A DNA stretch of 64,000 nt from Polynucleobacter campilacus (GTDB lineage Bacteria > Pseudomonadota > Gammaproteobacteria > Burkholderiales > Burkholderiaceae), in NCBI RefSeq assembly GCF_002206625.1, contig NZ_NGUP01000003.1:580968-644967 (forward strand), in the 5' to 3' direction. Position 1 is the first letter of the stretch. Every line of letters begins with the position of its first letter. A program made the position numbers and the translations under genes. The notes below the pieces were generated by a model that saw only the letters and a list, made by a program, of their open reading frames with translations, did no database searches and was not told the DNA's origin. Below are positions 30,849-41,115 of the stretch, piece after piece.

Positions 30849-31718
30849 ATGGCAAGCACAAAAGAGATACGATCCAAGATCAAGAGCGTGCAAAACACGC
30901 GCAAGATCACTAAGGCAATGGAAATGGTCGCCGCATCCAAGATGCGTCGCGCCCAGGAGCGTATGCGTAATGCGCGCCCATATGCAGAAAAAATTCGTGA
31001 AATTGTTGCCAATCTTTCTAAAGCAAATCCTGAGTTCCGACCTGCTTATATGGCAACTCGCGAAGTCAAGAAGGCTGGCACTATTTTGGTCACAACAGAC
31101 AAAGGCTTGTGCGGCGGTTTAAACACCAACGTCTTGCGTTTAATTGCTAACCAAGTACGCGATTTTCAGGAAAAAAACATTGAGATTGCCTATACCGCAA
31201 TTGGCTCAAAGGGTCTGCAGTTTTTGAACCGCTCAAAAGCAAAATTACTTTCTCAAACAATCCACATTGGTGATACACCGCATTTGGATGTGTTGATCGG
31301 CGCAATTACTGCCCAATTAGAAGCGTTTGAGCGTGGCGAGATCGATGCTGTTTATTTGGCATACACCCGCTTTGTAAATGCAATGAAACAAGAGCCTGTT
31401 TTAGAAAAGCTTTTGCCTTTGGAGCCAGCGCAGCTGACGTCTGAAGATAAAGCAGGACCATCTTGGGATTACATCTACGAACCTGATGCTGAGTCCATTT
31501 TGAATGGCTTATTAAAGCGTTATGTTGAAGCAATGATTTATCAAGCTGTTGCCGAAAATATGGCTTCTGAGCAATCTGCCCGTATGGTCTCAATGAAGGC
31601 AGCGTCAGATAACGCAAAGAACGTGATTGGTGAGCTGCAATTGGATTACAACAAAACACGACAAGCTGCTATTACCAAAGAGCTGTCTGAAATTGTTGGC
31701 GGAGCGGCCGCTGTTTAA
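30849..31718 (+). CDS. atpG: F1Fo ATP synthase subunit gamma
   Basis: 289 residues. The N-terminal helix ([33 protein letters not shown]) and C-terminal helix ([39 protein letters not shown]) form the central rotor coiled coil. [14 protein letters not shown] marks the globular part. It couples c-ring rotation to the catalytic sites. Confidence 0.97.
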   Translation: MASTKEIRSKIKSVQNTRKITKAMEMVAASKMRRAQERMRNARPYAEKIREIVANLSKANPEFRPAYMATREVKKAGTILVTTDKGLCGGLNTNVLRLIANQVRDFQEKNIEIAYTAIGSKGLQFLNRSKAKLLSQTIHIGDTPHLDVLIGAITAQLEAFERGEIDAVYLAYTRFVNAMKQEPVLEKLLPLEPAQLTSEDKAGPSWDYIYEPDAESILNGLLKRYVEAMIYQAVAENMASEQSARMVSMKAASDNAKNVIGELQLDYNKTRQAAITKELSEIVGGAAAV

Positions 31719-31758
31719 GCGGTCAGCATTTAGAAATACGAAAGAATTCAGGAATTAA

Positions 31759-33174
<1,416 letters not shown>

Positions 33175-33195
33175 TCGCTTTCATCTAGGGAAATT

Positions 33196-33612
33196 ATGTC
33201 AAACATATATGTCGACGTAGTGAGTGCAGAGAGGTCCATTTTCAGTGGAGAGGCGAAGTTTGTAGCCCTTCCAGGCGAAGGTGGCGAGCTCGGCATCTTG
33301 CATGGCCACACCCCGTTAATTACACGCATTCGTCCTGGATCTGTGCGCATTGAAAAGGCAGATGGCGATGAAGAGTTCGTGTTTGTCGCTGGCGGCTATT
33401 TAGAAGTTCAGCCAGATCGCGTCACTGTATTGGCAGACACCGCTATTCGTGGACATGATCTTGACGAAGCAAAAGCGCTAGAAGCAAAGAGACGCGCAGA
33501 AGAGGCGATGCAAAATCGTGGTGCCGACTTTGATTTGGCTTTGGCACAATCCGAGTTTGCTATGGCGGCTGCACAATTGGCCGCAATTGCCCGTTTCCGT
33601 CGCAAAAAATAA
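33196..33612 (+). CDS. atpC: F1Fo ATP synthase subunit epsilon
   Basis: 138 residues. The beta-sandwich domain has [19 protein letters not shown], followed by a two-helix C-terminal domain ([13 protein letters not shown]...) that can inhibit hydrolysis. It ends the atp genes, and hemE begins 15 bp later on the same strand, so hemE may be read through from the atp operon. Confidence 0.97.
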   Translation: MSNIYVDVVSAERSIFSGEAKFVALPGEGGELGILHGHTPLITRIRPGSVRIEKADGDEEFVFVAGGYLEVQPDRVTVLADTAIRGHDLDEAKALEAKRRAEEAMQNRGADFDLALAQSEFAMAAAQLAAIARFRRKK

Positions 33613-33627
33613 TCTCCGACCATTCCA

Positions 33628-34737
33628 ATGCTCTTAAATGATCGGTTTTTGAAGGCGTGCCTGGGCGAAGCTATTGATCAAACGCCACTTTGGCTTATGC
33701 GCCAAGCGGGCCGCTACCTCCCTGAATACAACGCTACACGCGCTAAGGCCGGAAGCTTTCTTGGGTTAGCTAAAAATCCTGCTTATGCAACTGAAGTGAC
33801 CCTTCAGCCTTTGGATCGCTATCCGTTAGACGCAGCGATTCTGTTTTCTGACATTTTGACCGTTCCTGATGCAATGGGATTGGGGCTTAAATTTACCGCA
33901 GGTGAAGGCCCCAGCTTTGATCACCCTCTTCGTACTGAAGAGGCGGTAAAAAAATTACGCGTAGCTGACATGGGTCAGTTGCAATATGTATTTGATGCAG
34001 TGTCTGAAATTCGCAAAGCTTTAATTCAGGATGGCAAGCAACGCGTGCCCTTGATTGGTTTCTCCGGAAGTCCATGGACATTGGCCTGCTACATGATTGA
34101 TGGCTCTAGTTCAGAAGATTTTCGTCATGCTAAAACGATGATGTTTAGTCGCCCTGATTTGTTAGAGCATATTCTCGAAATCAACGCTCAATCAGTGGCT
34201 GCGTATTTAACTGAGCAATTAAAAGCCGGCGCACAAGCGCTGATGATTTTTGATACTTGGGGCGGCATGCTGCCAGACGGCTGGTATCAAAGAATGTCTT
34301 TGGCATCCATGCAAAAAGTGATTGCCCTATTGCCTCGCGAACATGAGGGCAGAAAAGTCCCCGTGATTATGTTTACTAAAGGTGGCGGAATTTGGTTGAA
34401 TGACATGGCACAGGTTGGCGCCGATGTTATTGCAATGGACTGGACCATGTCACTAAGCCGTGCTCGCAAACAGTTGCTTGCATTGAATAAGCCTCTGGCA
34501 TTGCAGGGCAATCTAGACCCTCTAATTCTCTTCTCTGAAGCCAAGCAGATAGCTGAGCAGGCAAATCTACTGCTGGAGGATTTGGCGAGCGCTCCAGCCC
34601 TTAAACCAGCGTTACACCCCCTAGATGGACACATCTTCAATTTGGGTCATGGAATCTCGCAATTTACCCCGCCTGAAAGCGTGACTGCATTGGCAGAAAC
34701 CGTTATTCAGCGCTCAAGGGCCCTTAGATCGAAGTAA
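33628..34737 (+). CDS. hemE: Uroporphyrinogen decarboxylase
   Basis: 369 residues. Signatures are [15 protein letters not shown] near the N-terminus and [16 protein letters not shown]. The conserved decarboxylation-site Asp is in [16 protein letters not shown], and the late LQGNLDP and HIFNLGHGI are present. It converts uroporphyrinogen III to coproporphyrinogen III in heme synthesis. Position 15 bp after atpC suggests co-transcription with ATP synthase, linking heme and energy supply. Confidence 0.97.
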   Translation: MLLNDRFLKACLGEAIDQTPLWLMRQAGRYLPEYNATRAKAGSFLGLAKNPAYATEVTLQPLDRYPLDAAILFSDILTVPDAMGLGLKFTAGEGPSFDHPLRTEEAVKKLRVADMGQLQYVFDAVSEIRKALIQDGKQRVPLIGFSGSPWTLACYMIDGSSSEDFRHAKTMMFSRPDLLEHILEINAQSVAAYLTEQLKAGAQALMIFDTWGGMLPDGWYQRMSLASMQKVIALLPREHEGRKVPVIMFTKGGGIWLNDMAQVGADVIAMDWTMSLSRARKQLLALNKPLALQGNLDPLILFSEAKQIAEQANLLLEDLASAPALKPALHPLDGHIFNLGHGISQFTPPESVTALAETVIQRSRALRSK

Positions 34738-35003
34738 TAATCCTGAGTAGCCGCTAACTTAGGTTTGAAATTTTGATGAAAGTTATGCACAGATCAGTGC
34801 AAAACTCAAAATTCATGAAGATTCGGAATAAAGATAAACATTAACCTCCGAAATTGTTTGTAATTCATTGATTTATATAGATTTTATTAAAAAAGCCCGA
34901 AAACAGTGCAAAGCTAGATAACTGGTAAATTGGCTTATAAATCAAAATCATTAGATGATATCCACAGACTTATCCACAGGTAAAAGAAAGTCCCAAGTAA
35001 AAA
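34738..35003. promoter_or_regulatory. hemE-priA gap with a DnaA-box cluster
   Basis: A 266-bp AT-rich gap. It contains TTATGCACA at 34783-34791 and TTATCCACA at 34970-34978, both matching TTWTNCACA, plus ATATCCACA at 34958-34966 (one mismatch) four bases before the last. An ATTTATATAG stretch at 34871-34880 echoes the first bases of the 18-bp oriC repeat. The region must also contain the priA promoter, so the boxes may let DnaA regulate priA or may titrate DnaA. No protein-coding potential is apparent. Confidence 0.65.
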
Positions 35004-37136
35004 ATGGCCCCACTAATTGTGGTTCAGGTAGTTGTTGACAGGCCCTTGGCCCAGGGCTTTGATTACTTGTGGGATTCCGAAAGGCTCGGGGGTTCTCCAG
35101 AAATAGGACAGCTTGTTGAGGTGCCATTTGGGCGCTCTAACGTGGTTGGGGTGGTTATCAAAGTTGGCACTCACTCTGATTTTGATTTGGAAAAGCTAAA
35201 GTCAATTAATGGCTTTGCCCCCCTTCCCCCTCTAGATCCAGCAGCCCTAAGGCTGATTAACTTTGCAAGCCAGTATTACATTCATGCGCTTGGCGAAACG
35301 ATTATTCCAACCATTCCACAGATGTGGAAAAAGCCAGATAGCTGGAAAAAAATCCCTCAAAAACTCATTGCTGCACAAGAGAAGAAAAAGAAAAAAGTTC
35401 AGCTAGATCAAGGCGCAGGATTCATTCAAGAAGTAGACCTTAATGCAGAACAAAAGCAGGCCCTAGAGAAATTGCGCCATTGCAGCAGTAAGAAAAATGA
35501 ATTCACGACCATGCTACTTCAAGGCCAAACAGGCAGTGGAAAAACTGCAGTTTTTTTGAATTGGTTAAGCGCGATCTTGGATGATGCTAGCGCACAAGTC
35601 TTGATCCTTGTCCCCGAAATTAATTTGACACCGCAGCTAGAGCGAAGAGTGCGCACCTATTTTCCTGAAAAGAAAATGGTAGTGCTGCATAGTGGAGTCT
35701 CAGAAAAAGAAAGAGGTATTGCTTGGCACGAGGCAATGACTGGCAAGGCGCAAATTATTTTGGGAACAAGATTGGCGGCATTAACCCCGTTACCAAATCT
35801 GCGCGCAATCGTTGTGGATGAGGAGCATGACCCATCCTATAAACAGCAAGACGGTATTCGGTATTCGGCGCGAGACCTTGCGATTTGGCGAGCACACGAT
35901 GTGAAAGTGCCGATTCTGCTTTCTTCGGCTACGCCCTCTTTAGAAACCTGGTTAGCTGCTAAAGCTGGACGCTATGAGCACATCCGGCTTGATCAGAGGG
36001 CTCAGGGAGCTGGCTTACCTAAGGTTCACCTCATCAACACCCGCGATCCTCAGAATCAATTTAGCCCTGGTGACGTCAGCAAGCCTAAGGGCAAAAGTCT
36101 AATTACCAAGACATTAGCTAATGCCATCAGTAAAAATTTAGAAGATAAAAAACAAAGCCTGATCTTAATTAATCGCAGGGGGTATGCCCCAGTATTAAGT
36201 TGCAGCGCTTGTACCTGGCTCTCTAAATGTCAGCAATGCAGCTCCTATATGGTGATGCATAAAGCGGGTGCATTGACTAAAAAATCTGTCTTGAGCTGTC
36301 ACCATTGCGGCTTAGCGAAACCCATTCCAAGTCATTGCCCTGATTGCGGCAATGCCGATCTCAAAACCCTCGGACAGGGTACGCAAAAGATTGAAGACGC
36401 AATTGAGGAAATGTGGCCGCGCGCCCGAGTCTTGCGAGTTGATACAGACTCTAGCAAAAGTAGTAAAGGCGCAGAGGAGCTATTCCAAGAAATTCATCAG
36501 GGCAAGGTAGACATTGTTGTCGGTACACAAATGATTGCCAAAGGACATGATTATCAAAACATCGGACTCGTAGCTGTATTGGATGCAGATGCGAGATTGT
36601 TCTCTCAAGACTTTAGAGCAGCAGAAAGGCTATTTGCACAATTAGTCCAAGTGGCAGGTCGTGCAGGGCGATCTGGAAAAGATGGTCAAGATAGCGGGGA
36701 TATTTATATTGAGACTCAATACCCTGAGTCGGCAGTATTTCAATATTTACTTGGACACGATGTAGATGGCTTTTTGTCGCACATTACTAGTGAGAGACAG
36801 GAGGCTGGTTTACCGCCTTTTTCATATCAAGCTCTAATACATGCTGAGGCAAAAAGTTTGGATAAAGCCATTCAACTTTTAAGCACTCTCAAGGCGCAAT
36901 TAAAGTCACAAGGTCATATATCAAAAGGTCTGCGAGTCTATGATCCTGTTCCAAAAGCAGTTATGCGAGTGGCGGGCTCGGAGCGCGCTCAACTCCTAAT
37001 TGAATCTGATAGTCGCAAACAGTTGCAGGAAGTTTTGGAGGCGGTGGATCGAGGTTTGCGCGAAAACTCTCAGGGGCGTATTAGTAAAGCAGCACGCGTC
37101 CGCTGGTTGATTGAGCGTGACCCTAGCGCAATCTGA
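35004..37136 (+). CDS. priA: Primosomal protein N' (replication restart helicase PriA)
   Basis: 710 residues. The N-terminal DNA-binding domain (QVVVDRPLAQGFDYLW) is followed by the helicase core with Walker A LLQGQTGSGKTAVFL, DEEHDPSYKQQDGIRYSARD as motif II, and SSATPSLETW. Eight cysteines in CxxC pairs (CSACTWLSKCQQC, then CHHCG and CPDCG) form the zinc-binding insert. It reloads the replisome at stalled forks. Its upstream gap carries DnaA boxes. It ends 8 bp from convergent gcvH. Confidence 0.97.
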   Translation: MAPLIVVQVVVDRPLAQGFDYLWDSERLGGSPEIGQLVEVPFGRSNVVGVVIKVGTHSDFDLEKLKSINGFAPLPPLDPAALRLINFASQYYIHALGETIIPTIPQMWKKPDSWKKIPQKLIAAQEKKKKKVQLDQGAGFIQEVDLNAEQKQALEKLRHCSSKKNEFTTMLLQGQTGSGKTAVFLNWLSAILDDASAQVLILVPEINLTPQLERRVRTYFPEKKMVVLHSGVSEKERGIAWHEAMTGKAQIILGTRLAALTPLPNLRAIVVDEEHDPSYKQQDGIRYSARDLAIWRAHDVKVPILLSSATPSLETWLAAKAGRYEHIRLDQRAQGAGLPKVHLINTRDPQNQFSPGDVSKPKGKSLITKTLANAISKNLEDKKQSLILINRRGYAPVLSCSACTWLSKCQQCSSYMVMHKAGALTKKSVLSCHHCGLAKPIPSHCPDCGNADLKTLGQGTQKIEDAIEEMWPRARVLRVDTDSSKSSKGAEELFQEIHQGKVDIVVGTQMIAKGHDYQNIGLVAVLDADARLFSQDFRAAERLFAQLVQVAGRAGRSGKDGQDSGDIYIETQYPESAVFQYLLGHDVDGFLSHITSERQEAGLPPFSYQALIHAEAKSLDKAIQLLSTLKAQLKSQGHISKGLRVYDPVPKAVMRVAGSERAQLLIESDSRKQLQEVLEAVDRGLRENSQGRISKAARVRWLIERDPSAI

Positions 37137-37144
37137 TTTTAGGG

Positions 37145-37537
37145 TTAAGCGCCGGCAGTAGCGTTATATTTTTCTAAACTGATTAGTTGCTCAAGCTCGG
37201 ACGCAAGATTGCTGTCTGAGCTTGGTTTGATTTTGAATAACCAAACACCATAAGGATTTTCATTAACCACTTCAGGAGATGCATCAAGCTCTTCGTTGAG
37301 GGCAACAATCTCTCCACTGACTGGCGCATGAATATCGCTGGCTGCTTTTACTGATTCAATCGCCGCAATGGCCTCGCCCTGCTTTACTTGTTGACCAAGC
37401 TTGGGGGCTTGAAAGAACACCACATCACCCAAAGCTTCTTGAGCATGGTTGCTGATACCCACCCACACTAAGCCATCGCTTTCAAGATCGGCCCACTCAT
37501 GAGTCTGGGCAAATTGGAATGTATCTTGGGTATTCAT
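37145..37537 (-). CDS. gcvH: Glycine cleavage system H protein
   Basis: 130 residues with the biotinyl/lipoyl-like fold. The lipoylation site is Lys64 in AIESVKAASDIHAPVSGEIV, and the C-terminal NPYGVWLFKIKP is typical. The lipoyl arm shuttles the aminomethyl group between P, T and L proteins. gcvT and gcvP are not adjacent, unlike the usual gcvTHP operon, and no glycine-riboswitch pattern is evident upstream. A lone H protein can also carry lipoate for other complexes. Confidence 0.95.
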   Translation of the reverse strand: MNTQDTFQFAQTHEWADLESDGLVWVGISNHAQEALGDVVFFQAPKLGQQVKQGEAIAAIESVKAASDIHAPVSGEIVALNEELDASPEVVNENPYGVWLFKIKPSSDSNLASELEQLISLEKYNATAGA

Positions 37538-37554
37538 TTTCAGCGTTTCATTTG

Positions 37555-37600
37555 GGATTGAATTTCAATCCGCCTGTGAGTGATGGCCCGCGCCATCACT
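37555..37600. promoter_or_regulatory. Two palindromes upstream of gcvH
   Basis: GGATTGAATTTCAATCC (37555-37571) is a palindrome centred 26 bp upstream of the gcvH start. AGTGATGGC/GCCATCACT (37579-37600) forms a 9-bp stem with a CCGC loop. The second begins 6 bp past the stop of the small zinc-binding gene and could end its transcript, but no T-run follows on the minus strand. The first may be an operator. Both assignments are guesses from symmetry and position. Confidence 0.35.
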
Positions 37601-37605
37601 ACGTA

Positions 37606-37791
37606 TTAAGTTTTGGCTGAACCGGTACGATGTGTACGGTTGTATAGGCAGCTCGCGCAAATCCAACGTTGTTTGCGATTGCTCGTCGGAATCCATGTGC
37701 CACCCTCAAGGCGCTTTTCGCGACTACAAGAAGAGCAAAACTTAAGGCTCTGAGAGGTATCTTGGGTAGCGGCTGGAGTTGAAGTAGTCAT
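37606..37791 (-). CDS. Small CxxC zinc-ribbon-like protein, unknown function
   Basis: 61 residues from ATG 37791; an upstream TTG at 37797 would add two residues. A disordered Thr/Ser/Gln-rich N-terminus precedes FCSSC (Cys19, Cys22), then WIC-ASC (Cys45, Cys48) spaced as in a four-cysteine zinc ribbon, with basic residues between and after. No signal peptide or membrane segment is present. I do not recognise a named family. It lies between gcvH and a desaturase on the same strand. Confidence 0.65.
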   Translation of the reverse strand: MTTSTPAATQDTSQSLKFCSSCSREKRLEGGTWIPTSNRKQRWICASCLYNRTHRTGSAKT

Positions 37792-37833
37792 GAGCAATCC
37801 GGGGTAAGGCGATCTTTAAACAGAAGGTCTATT

Positions 37834-38976
37834 TTACCCGTTTTGTCCCACTGGGGCTGGGCTTAAGACAACCCTGACCGAATCAGCCGTTTTATTGCCA
37901 TCAAAGTCTAGCCAGGCTTTGTTCTCAAAGTCATATAGCTTGCACTTGCGGGCAGTATCGAAATACCAGTCCCAAGAGAACTTTTGCACAAAAATACGCT
38001 CTGGAAGGATGGTTTCCAGGGTATTTTGAGCCTCTTGGAGGCGATAAAGGGGGACACTCATATCTACGTGATGGGCTATGTGCTCCATGATGTGGTGCAT
38101 TAAGGCACCCCAAATCCAGTTAAATGTCAGGTGAACCGTGGTTGAAACAAACGGCTGGGCACGCAACCACTCCGATTTTTTGTCATACCAAGAGACAGAC
38201 GGATGTGTATGGTGAACGTAGACCACAAAACCAATCATGCCGTTCCAGAACAAGAAAGGAACTACAAAACCGGTAATGAGGCCGAGCCAGATGGATTGGC
38301 CAGTAGCAATTGCACCAGCAATTAAGCAAACCAGCCAAACAATTGCAAAACCTGTAACAAGCAAGTTGTCTTTCAGGAAAATGGGGCGATCGCCCGGCTT
38401 GTTTTTAGCATTTGGAAAGTACTCGCGTCTCCACCAAATCTCAATGAGATAGTAGAAAACCGGACCCCAGCCGCTACGGTAAAGATGCTCTAGAGCCTTG
38501 CGCCATGAGGGTAGCGCATCATATTCAGACTTTGATAAAGGCGCCCAAACGAAGTCAAAACCTTTTAAATTTGTTTGTCCGTGGTGCACAACGTTGTGTC
38601 CAACATCCCACAAGCTATATGGTGTTAGTGACGGCAAGAATGCAATGCGGCCCAATACTTTGTTGAGCTCACGATTGGGTGTGAAGCTTTGATGGCAAGC
38701 ATCGTGACCCAAAATAAAGATGCGACCAGTGACAAAACCAGCAACTACGCCCAATACCAGCTTTAGGAAAATATTTTCAACAAAGATTGTCCCGGCAATA
38801 CAGCCAAGCCATAGGGCAGCATCAATCATGAGGAGCATGATGGCGCGGCCAGTCTCACCTTGTGCCATTGGGATTAGCCAACTCCGAATAATTTTGCGGT
38901 GTGGCAATGGCGCCTCTGGGGGCAGTGGATTAGCTAGGGACGGCTCTGAAAGGGCTGAATTTAGATGTGTAGACAT
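37834..38976 (-). CDS. Fatty acid desaturase family membrane protein
   Basis: 380 residues from ATG 38976, giving MSTHLNSALSEPS; the frame is open to 39042, but that start runs close to the tRNA-Arg gene. Three histidine boxes for the di-iron centre are visible: HDACH (about 91-95), HNVVHH (about 127-132) and, in the last third, HHIMEHIAHH. Four hydrophobic segments surround them. Enzymes of this family insert double bonds into acyl chains or hydroxylate or oxidise related lipids, using O2 and an electron donor. The specific substrate cannot be read. No ferredoxin gene is adjacent. Confidence 0.88.
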   Translation of the reverse strand: MSTHLNSALSEPSLANPLPPEAPLPHRKIIRSWLIPMAQGETGRAIMLLMIDAALWLGCIAGTIFVENIFLKLVLGVVAGFVTGRIFILGHDACHQSFTPNRELNKVLGRIAFLPSLTPYSLWDVGHNVVHHGQTNLKGFDFVWAPLSKSEYDALPSWRKALEHLYRSGWGPVFYYLIEIWWRREYFPNAKNKPGDRPIFLKDNLLVTGFAIVWLVCLIAGAIATGQSIWLGLITGFVVPFLFWNGMIGFVVYVHHTHPSVSWYDKKSEWLRAQPFVSTTVHLTFNWIWGALMHHIMEHIAHHVDMSVPLYRLQEAQNTLETILPERIFVQKFSWDWYFDTARKCKLYDFENKAWLDFDGNKTADSVRVVLSPAPVGQNG

Positions 38977-39054
38977 GATAAGAATCAATAAGTTAGCCCA
39001 AATGATAGTAGCTTTTGCAACCTTGCGCATGATGAAGGTCAAAACCCCTTGTTT

Positions 39055-39130
39055 TGGCGCGCCCGGCAGGAATCGAACCTGCGACCCTTGGCTTCGGAGG
39101 CCAATACTCTATCCACTGAGCTACGGGCGC
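39055..39130 (-). tRNA. tRNA-Arg (CCG)
   Basis: The minus strand folds into a cloverleaf of 76 nt including an encoded CCA. The acceptor GCGCCCG pairs with CGGGCGC; the D-loop is AGCTCAGTGGATAGAG; the anticodon stem TTGGC/GCCAA encloses CTCCGAA with anticodon CCG; the T-arm contains GGTTCGAATCC. It is isolated, 78 bp upstream of the desaturase start. Confidence 0.96.
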
Positions 39131-39232
39131 CAGCGAAACTGCATGCCTCTATATTGTAAGTGCCTTATTGCCATACTCACTAGTTATAATCTTCGCCAAG
39201 CAGCCCTTTAACCCGTTAAATAATAAATTCCT

Positions 39233-39445
39233 ATGAGCAACGAGCACGGTAGTCTAATTAAGTCCCCAAAACAACTCATCATCATGGTGTTTGTATGCTT
39301 TTTTGTACCCCTGATCATTATTTTGTTGCTGATGGTGTTTGTGAATAACGGTAAGCGCGGCGAGTCTACTGACACCACTGAGCAACTGATTAAACCAGTA
39401 GCCCAGTTAAATGTTCAGGAAGCCACTACTCCGGCAGCTAAATAA
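39233..39445 (+). CDS. Small membrane-anchor protein resembling the N-terminus of cytochrome c5-type proteins
   Basis: 70 residues: a short polar start with SLIKSPKQLII, one transmembrane helix (about residues 15-37), and a periplasmic tail ending VQEATTPAAK. The anchor resembles the N-terminal segment of membrane-bound cytochrome c5 family proteins in Burkholderiales, where the same Ser-Pro/Thr-Pro-Lys-Gln-Leu-Ile-Ile motif precedes a heme domain. Here translation stops where the CxxCH domain would begin. A strong terminator follows 15 bp later. It may be a real single-helix protein or the remnant of a longer gene. The resemblance is from memory. Confidence 0.6.
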   Translation: MSNEHGSLIKSPKQLIIMVFVCFFVPLIIILLLMVFVNNGKRGESTDTTEQLIKPVAQLNVQEATTPAAK

Positions 39446-39460
39446 AATTTAGCGCAATAT

Positions 39461-39487
39461 AAAAAGTTGGCTACATGCCAACTTTTT
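39461..39487. terminator. Bidirectional intrinsic terminator
   Basis: AAAAAGTTGGC pairs with GCCAACTTTTT (11 bp) around a TACAT loop, giving a T-run on either strand. It lies between the convergent small anchor gene (+) and rsmI (-), so it can end both transcripts. Confidence 0.9.
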
Positions 39488-39495
39488 ATTTCTGC

Positions 39496-40392
39496 TTACT
39501 CCCGTCTTTTGCGTCTAAGGCAATTTGATAAGCTTCTTTTTTTTGTAATATCTAAAGCTTGTGACAAAACAGCGGCAATTTCTTTGCTGCCCAGATAGGG
39601 GCTCAGAGTATTTGCCCATAGCAAGAGAGATGCATACTCCGGAGTCTCGCCGGAGCTGGCTTGGCGCCCTGCTACCAGAATAATAAATTCACCTTTTAAG
39701 CTCTCCGCATTTTCTAGCCATGATGCGATTTCACCCGCCTGAATTGAAACAATCTGTTCAAACTTTTTGGTGAGTTCACGACAAATCAATACTTGGCGCT
39801 CTGACTCCAATGCATTTGCAAGAATAAGTAGAGTTTCACGAATATGGTGCGGAGATTCAAAAAAGATACTGGTTTTTATGCTGCTACAAATATCGTGTAG
39901 CAGTGCATCTCGCTCTTTAGCTTTATTAGGCCAGAAGCCTAGGAACTGAAAGTGCCCTTCTGAATTCAGCATGACAGAACCCGCTGCTGAGATTGCACAA
40001 GACACTGAGCTAGGACCAGGAATGGGAATCACTCGAAACCCTGCTTTCTGTACTTCGTTTACTAACCTGGCGCCAGGGTCAGAGACTCCTGGAGTACCCG
40101 CATCAGAAATGTATGCCCAGCGCTCGTTATTCGCAAGACCATGAATGACGGTTTGTGCGCCTCCAACTTCGTTATGTTCGTGCAGTGCCAGACATTTTTT
40201 ATGAATACCAAATTGCTGTAATAGAGCCGCACTGTGCCTAGTGTCTTCACAGGCAATGCCATCTACTGCGTTCAATACATGCAGCGCGCGCAAAGTGATG
40301 TCTCCCATATTGCCAATGGGCGTGGCAAGCATGTAGAGAGCCCCAGCAGGCAAATCCTGTTGTTTTAAAAAATCAAAAGAGCCTATTTCCAT
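39496..40392 (-). CDS. rsmI: 16S rRNA (cytidine-2'-O)-methyltransferase
   Basis: 298 residues from ATG 40392; the frame remains open upstream to 40647, but that stretch lies over the divergent gene. LYMLATPIGNMGDITLRAL, CEDTRHSAALLQQFGI, and YISDAGTPGVSDPGARLV with IPGPSSVSCAISAAG are hallmark tetrapyrrole-methylase-fold segments of RsmI. It methylates the ribose of C1402 in 16S rRNA with SAM. It is divergent from the diaA/gmhA-like gene, echoing the E. coli rsmI-lpoA-yraN-diaA-dolP cluster without lpoA and yraN. Confidence 0.95.
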   Translation of the reverse strand: MEIGSFDFLKQQDLPAGALYMLATPIGNMGDITLRALHVLNAVDGIACEDTRHSAALLQQFGIHKKCLALHEHNEVGGAQTVIHGLANNERWAYISDAGTPGVSDPGARLVNEVQKAGFRVIPIPGPSSVSCAISAAGSVMLNSEGHFQFLGFWPNKAKERDALLHDICSSIKTSIFFESPHHIRETLLILANALESERQVLICRELTKKFEQIVSIQAGEIASWLENAESLKGEFIILVAGRQASSGETPEYASLLLWANTLSPYLGSKEIAAVLSQALDITKKRSLSNCLRRKRRE

Positions 40393-40477
40393 GGGGCAAT
40401 ATTCTGCGTAAGATTGGTCATAAGTAAGAGGATACGTTGCTTTAGAAATTACCCCCAGTTTGGCGCATAATATCGTT

Positions 40478-41080
40478 ATGGATAAAGACACTATTGAGCA
40501 CTTGCGCAAACGCGCATCACAGCATTTTTTAGACAGCATTGCGGTAAAGCAAGAGGCTGAAAAAGTCCTTCCGGAATCTGTTGCTCGCGGAGTATTGGCT
40601 ATGGTGGATTGTTTGAAATCTGGGGGCAAGATCATGGCTTGCGGCAATGGCGGCTCTGCGGCCGATGCTCAGCACTTTGCTGCTGAACTCATTGGTCGAT
40701 TTGAGCGAGAGCGTGAAGAGCTGGCAGCGATTGCATTAACAACAGACTCATCTATTCTCACCGCAGTTGGAAATGATTACAGCTATGACGATATCTTTAG
40801 TAAGCAAGTTCGTGGTCTTGGCAAGAAAGGCGACATCCTCTTAGGCATTTCAACATCAGGCAACTCTAAGAACGTAGTGAAAGCCATCGAGGCAGCAAAG
40901 AAGATGGGCATCAAAGTTATTGCCTTTACTGGCAATGGGGGTGGCAAGATTGCTACTTTGCTCGACAAAGATGACGTTCATCTGTGCGTTCCCTCTACCC
41001 GCACTGCTCGTATTCAAGAGACACATTTAGTTCTATTACATGGCCTGTGCGATGGCGTCGATCACGTTTTGTACGACTAA
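40478..41080 (+). CDS. diaA: SIS-domain protein: DiaA / phosphoheptose isomerase family
   Basis: About 200 residues from ATG 40478; an in-frame TTG at 40460 is an alternative. The SIS fold has CGNGGSAADAQHFAAEL, a phosphosugar-binding GISTSGNSKNVVKAIE, and a late RIQETHLVLLHGLCDGVDHVLY. Family members either isomerise sedoheptulose 7-phosphate (GmhA) or, as DiaA, bind DnaA domain I to promote ordered initiation at oriC. The flanking rsmI and dolP-like genes match the diaA neighbourhood of E. coli, so DiaA is favoured. GmhA cannot be excluded. Confidence 0.85.
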   Translation: MDKDTIEHLRKRASQHFLDSIAVKQEAEKVLPESVARGVLAMVDCLKSGGKIMACGNGGSAADAQHFAAELIGRFEREREELAAIALTTDSSILTAVGNDYSYDDIFSKQVRGLGKKGDILLGISTSGNSKNVVKAIEAAKKMGIKVIAFTGNGGGKIATLLDKDDVHLCVPSTRTARIQETHLVLLHGLCDGVDHVLYD

Positions 41081-41115
41081 GCTTTTTAGTTCAATTCATT
41101 TCAGAAAATAGACAA

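Noticed and set aside
39055..39130. tRNA-Arg as a phage or island attachment site
   Set aside because: No integrase gene and no direct repeat of the tRNA 3' end is visible nearby.
40393..40647. An 85-residue N-terminal extension of RsmI, considered as a possible yraN remnant
   Set aside because: It is antisense to the SIS gene and has no YraN nuclease motifs.
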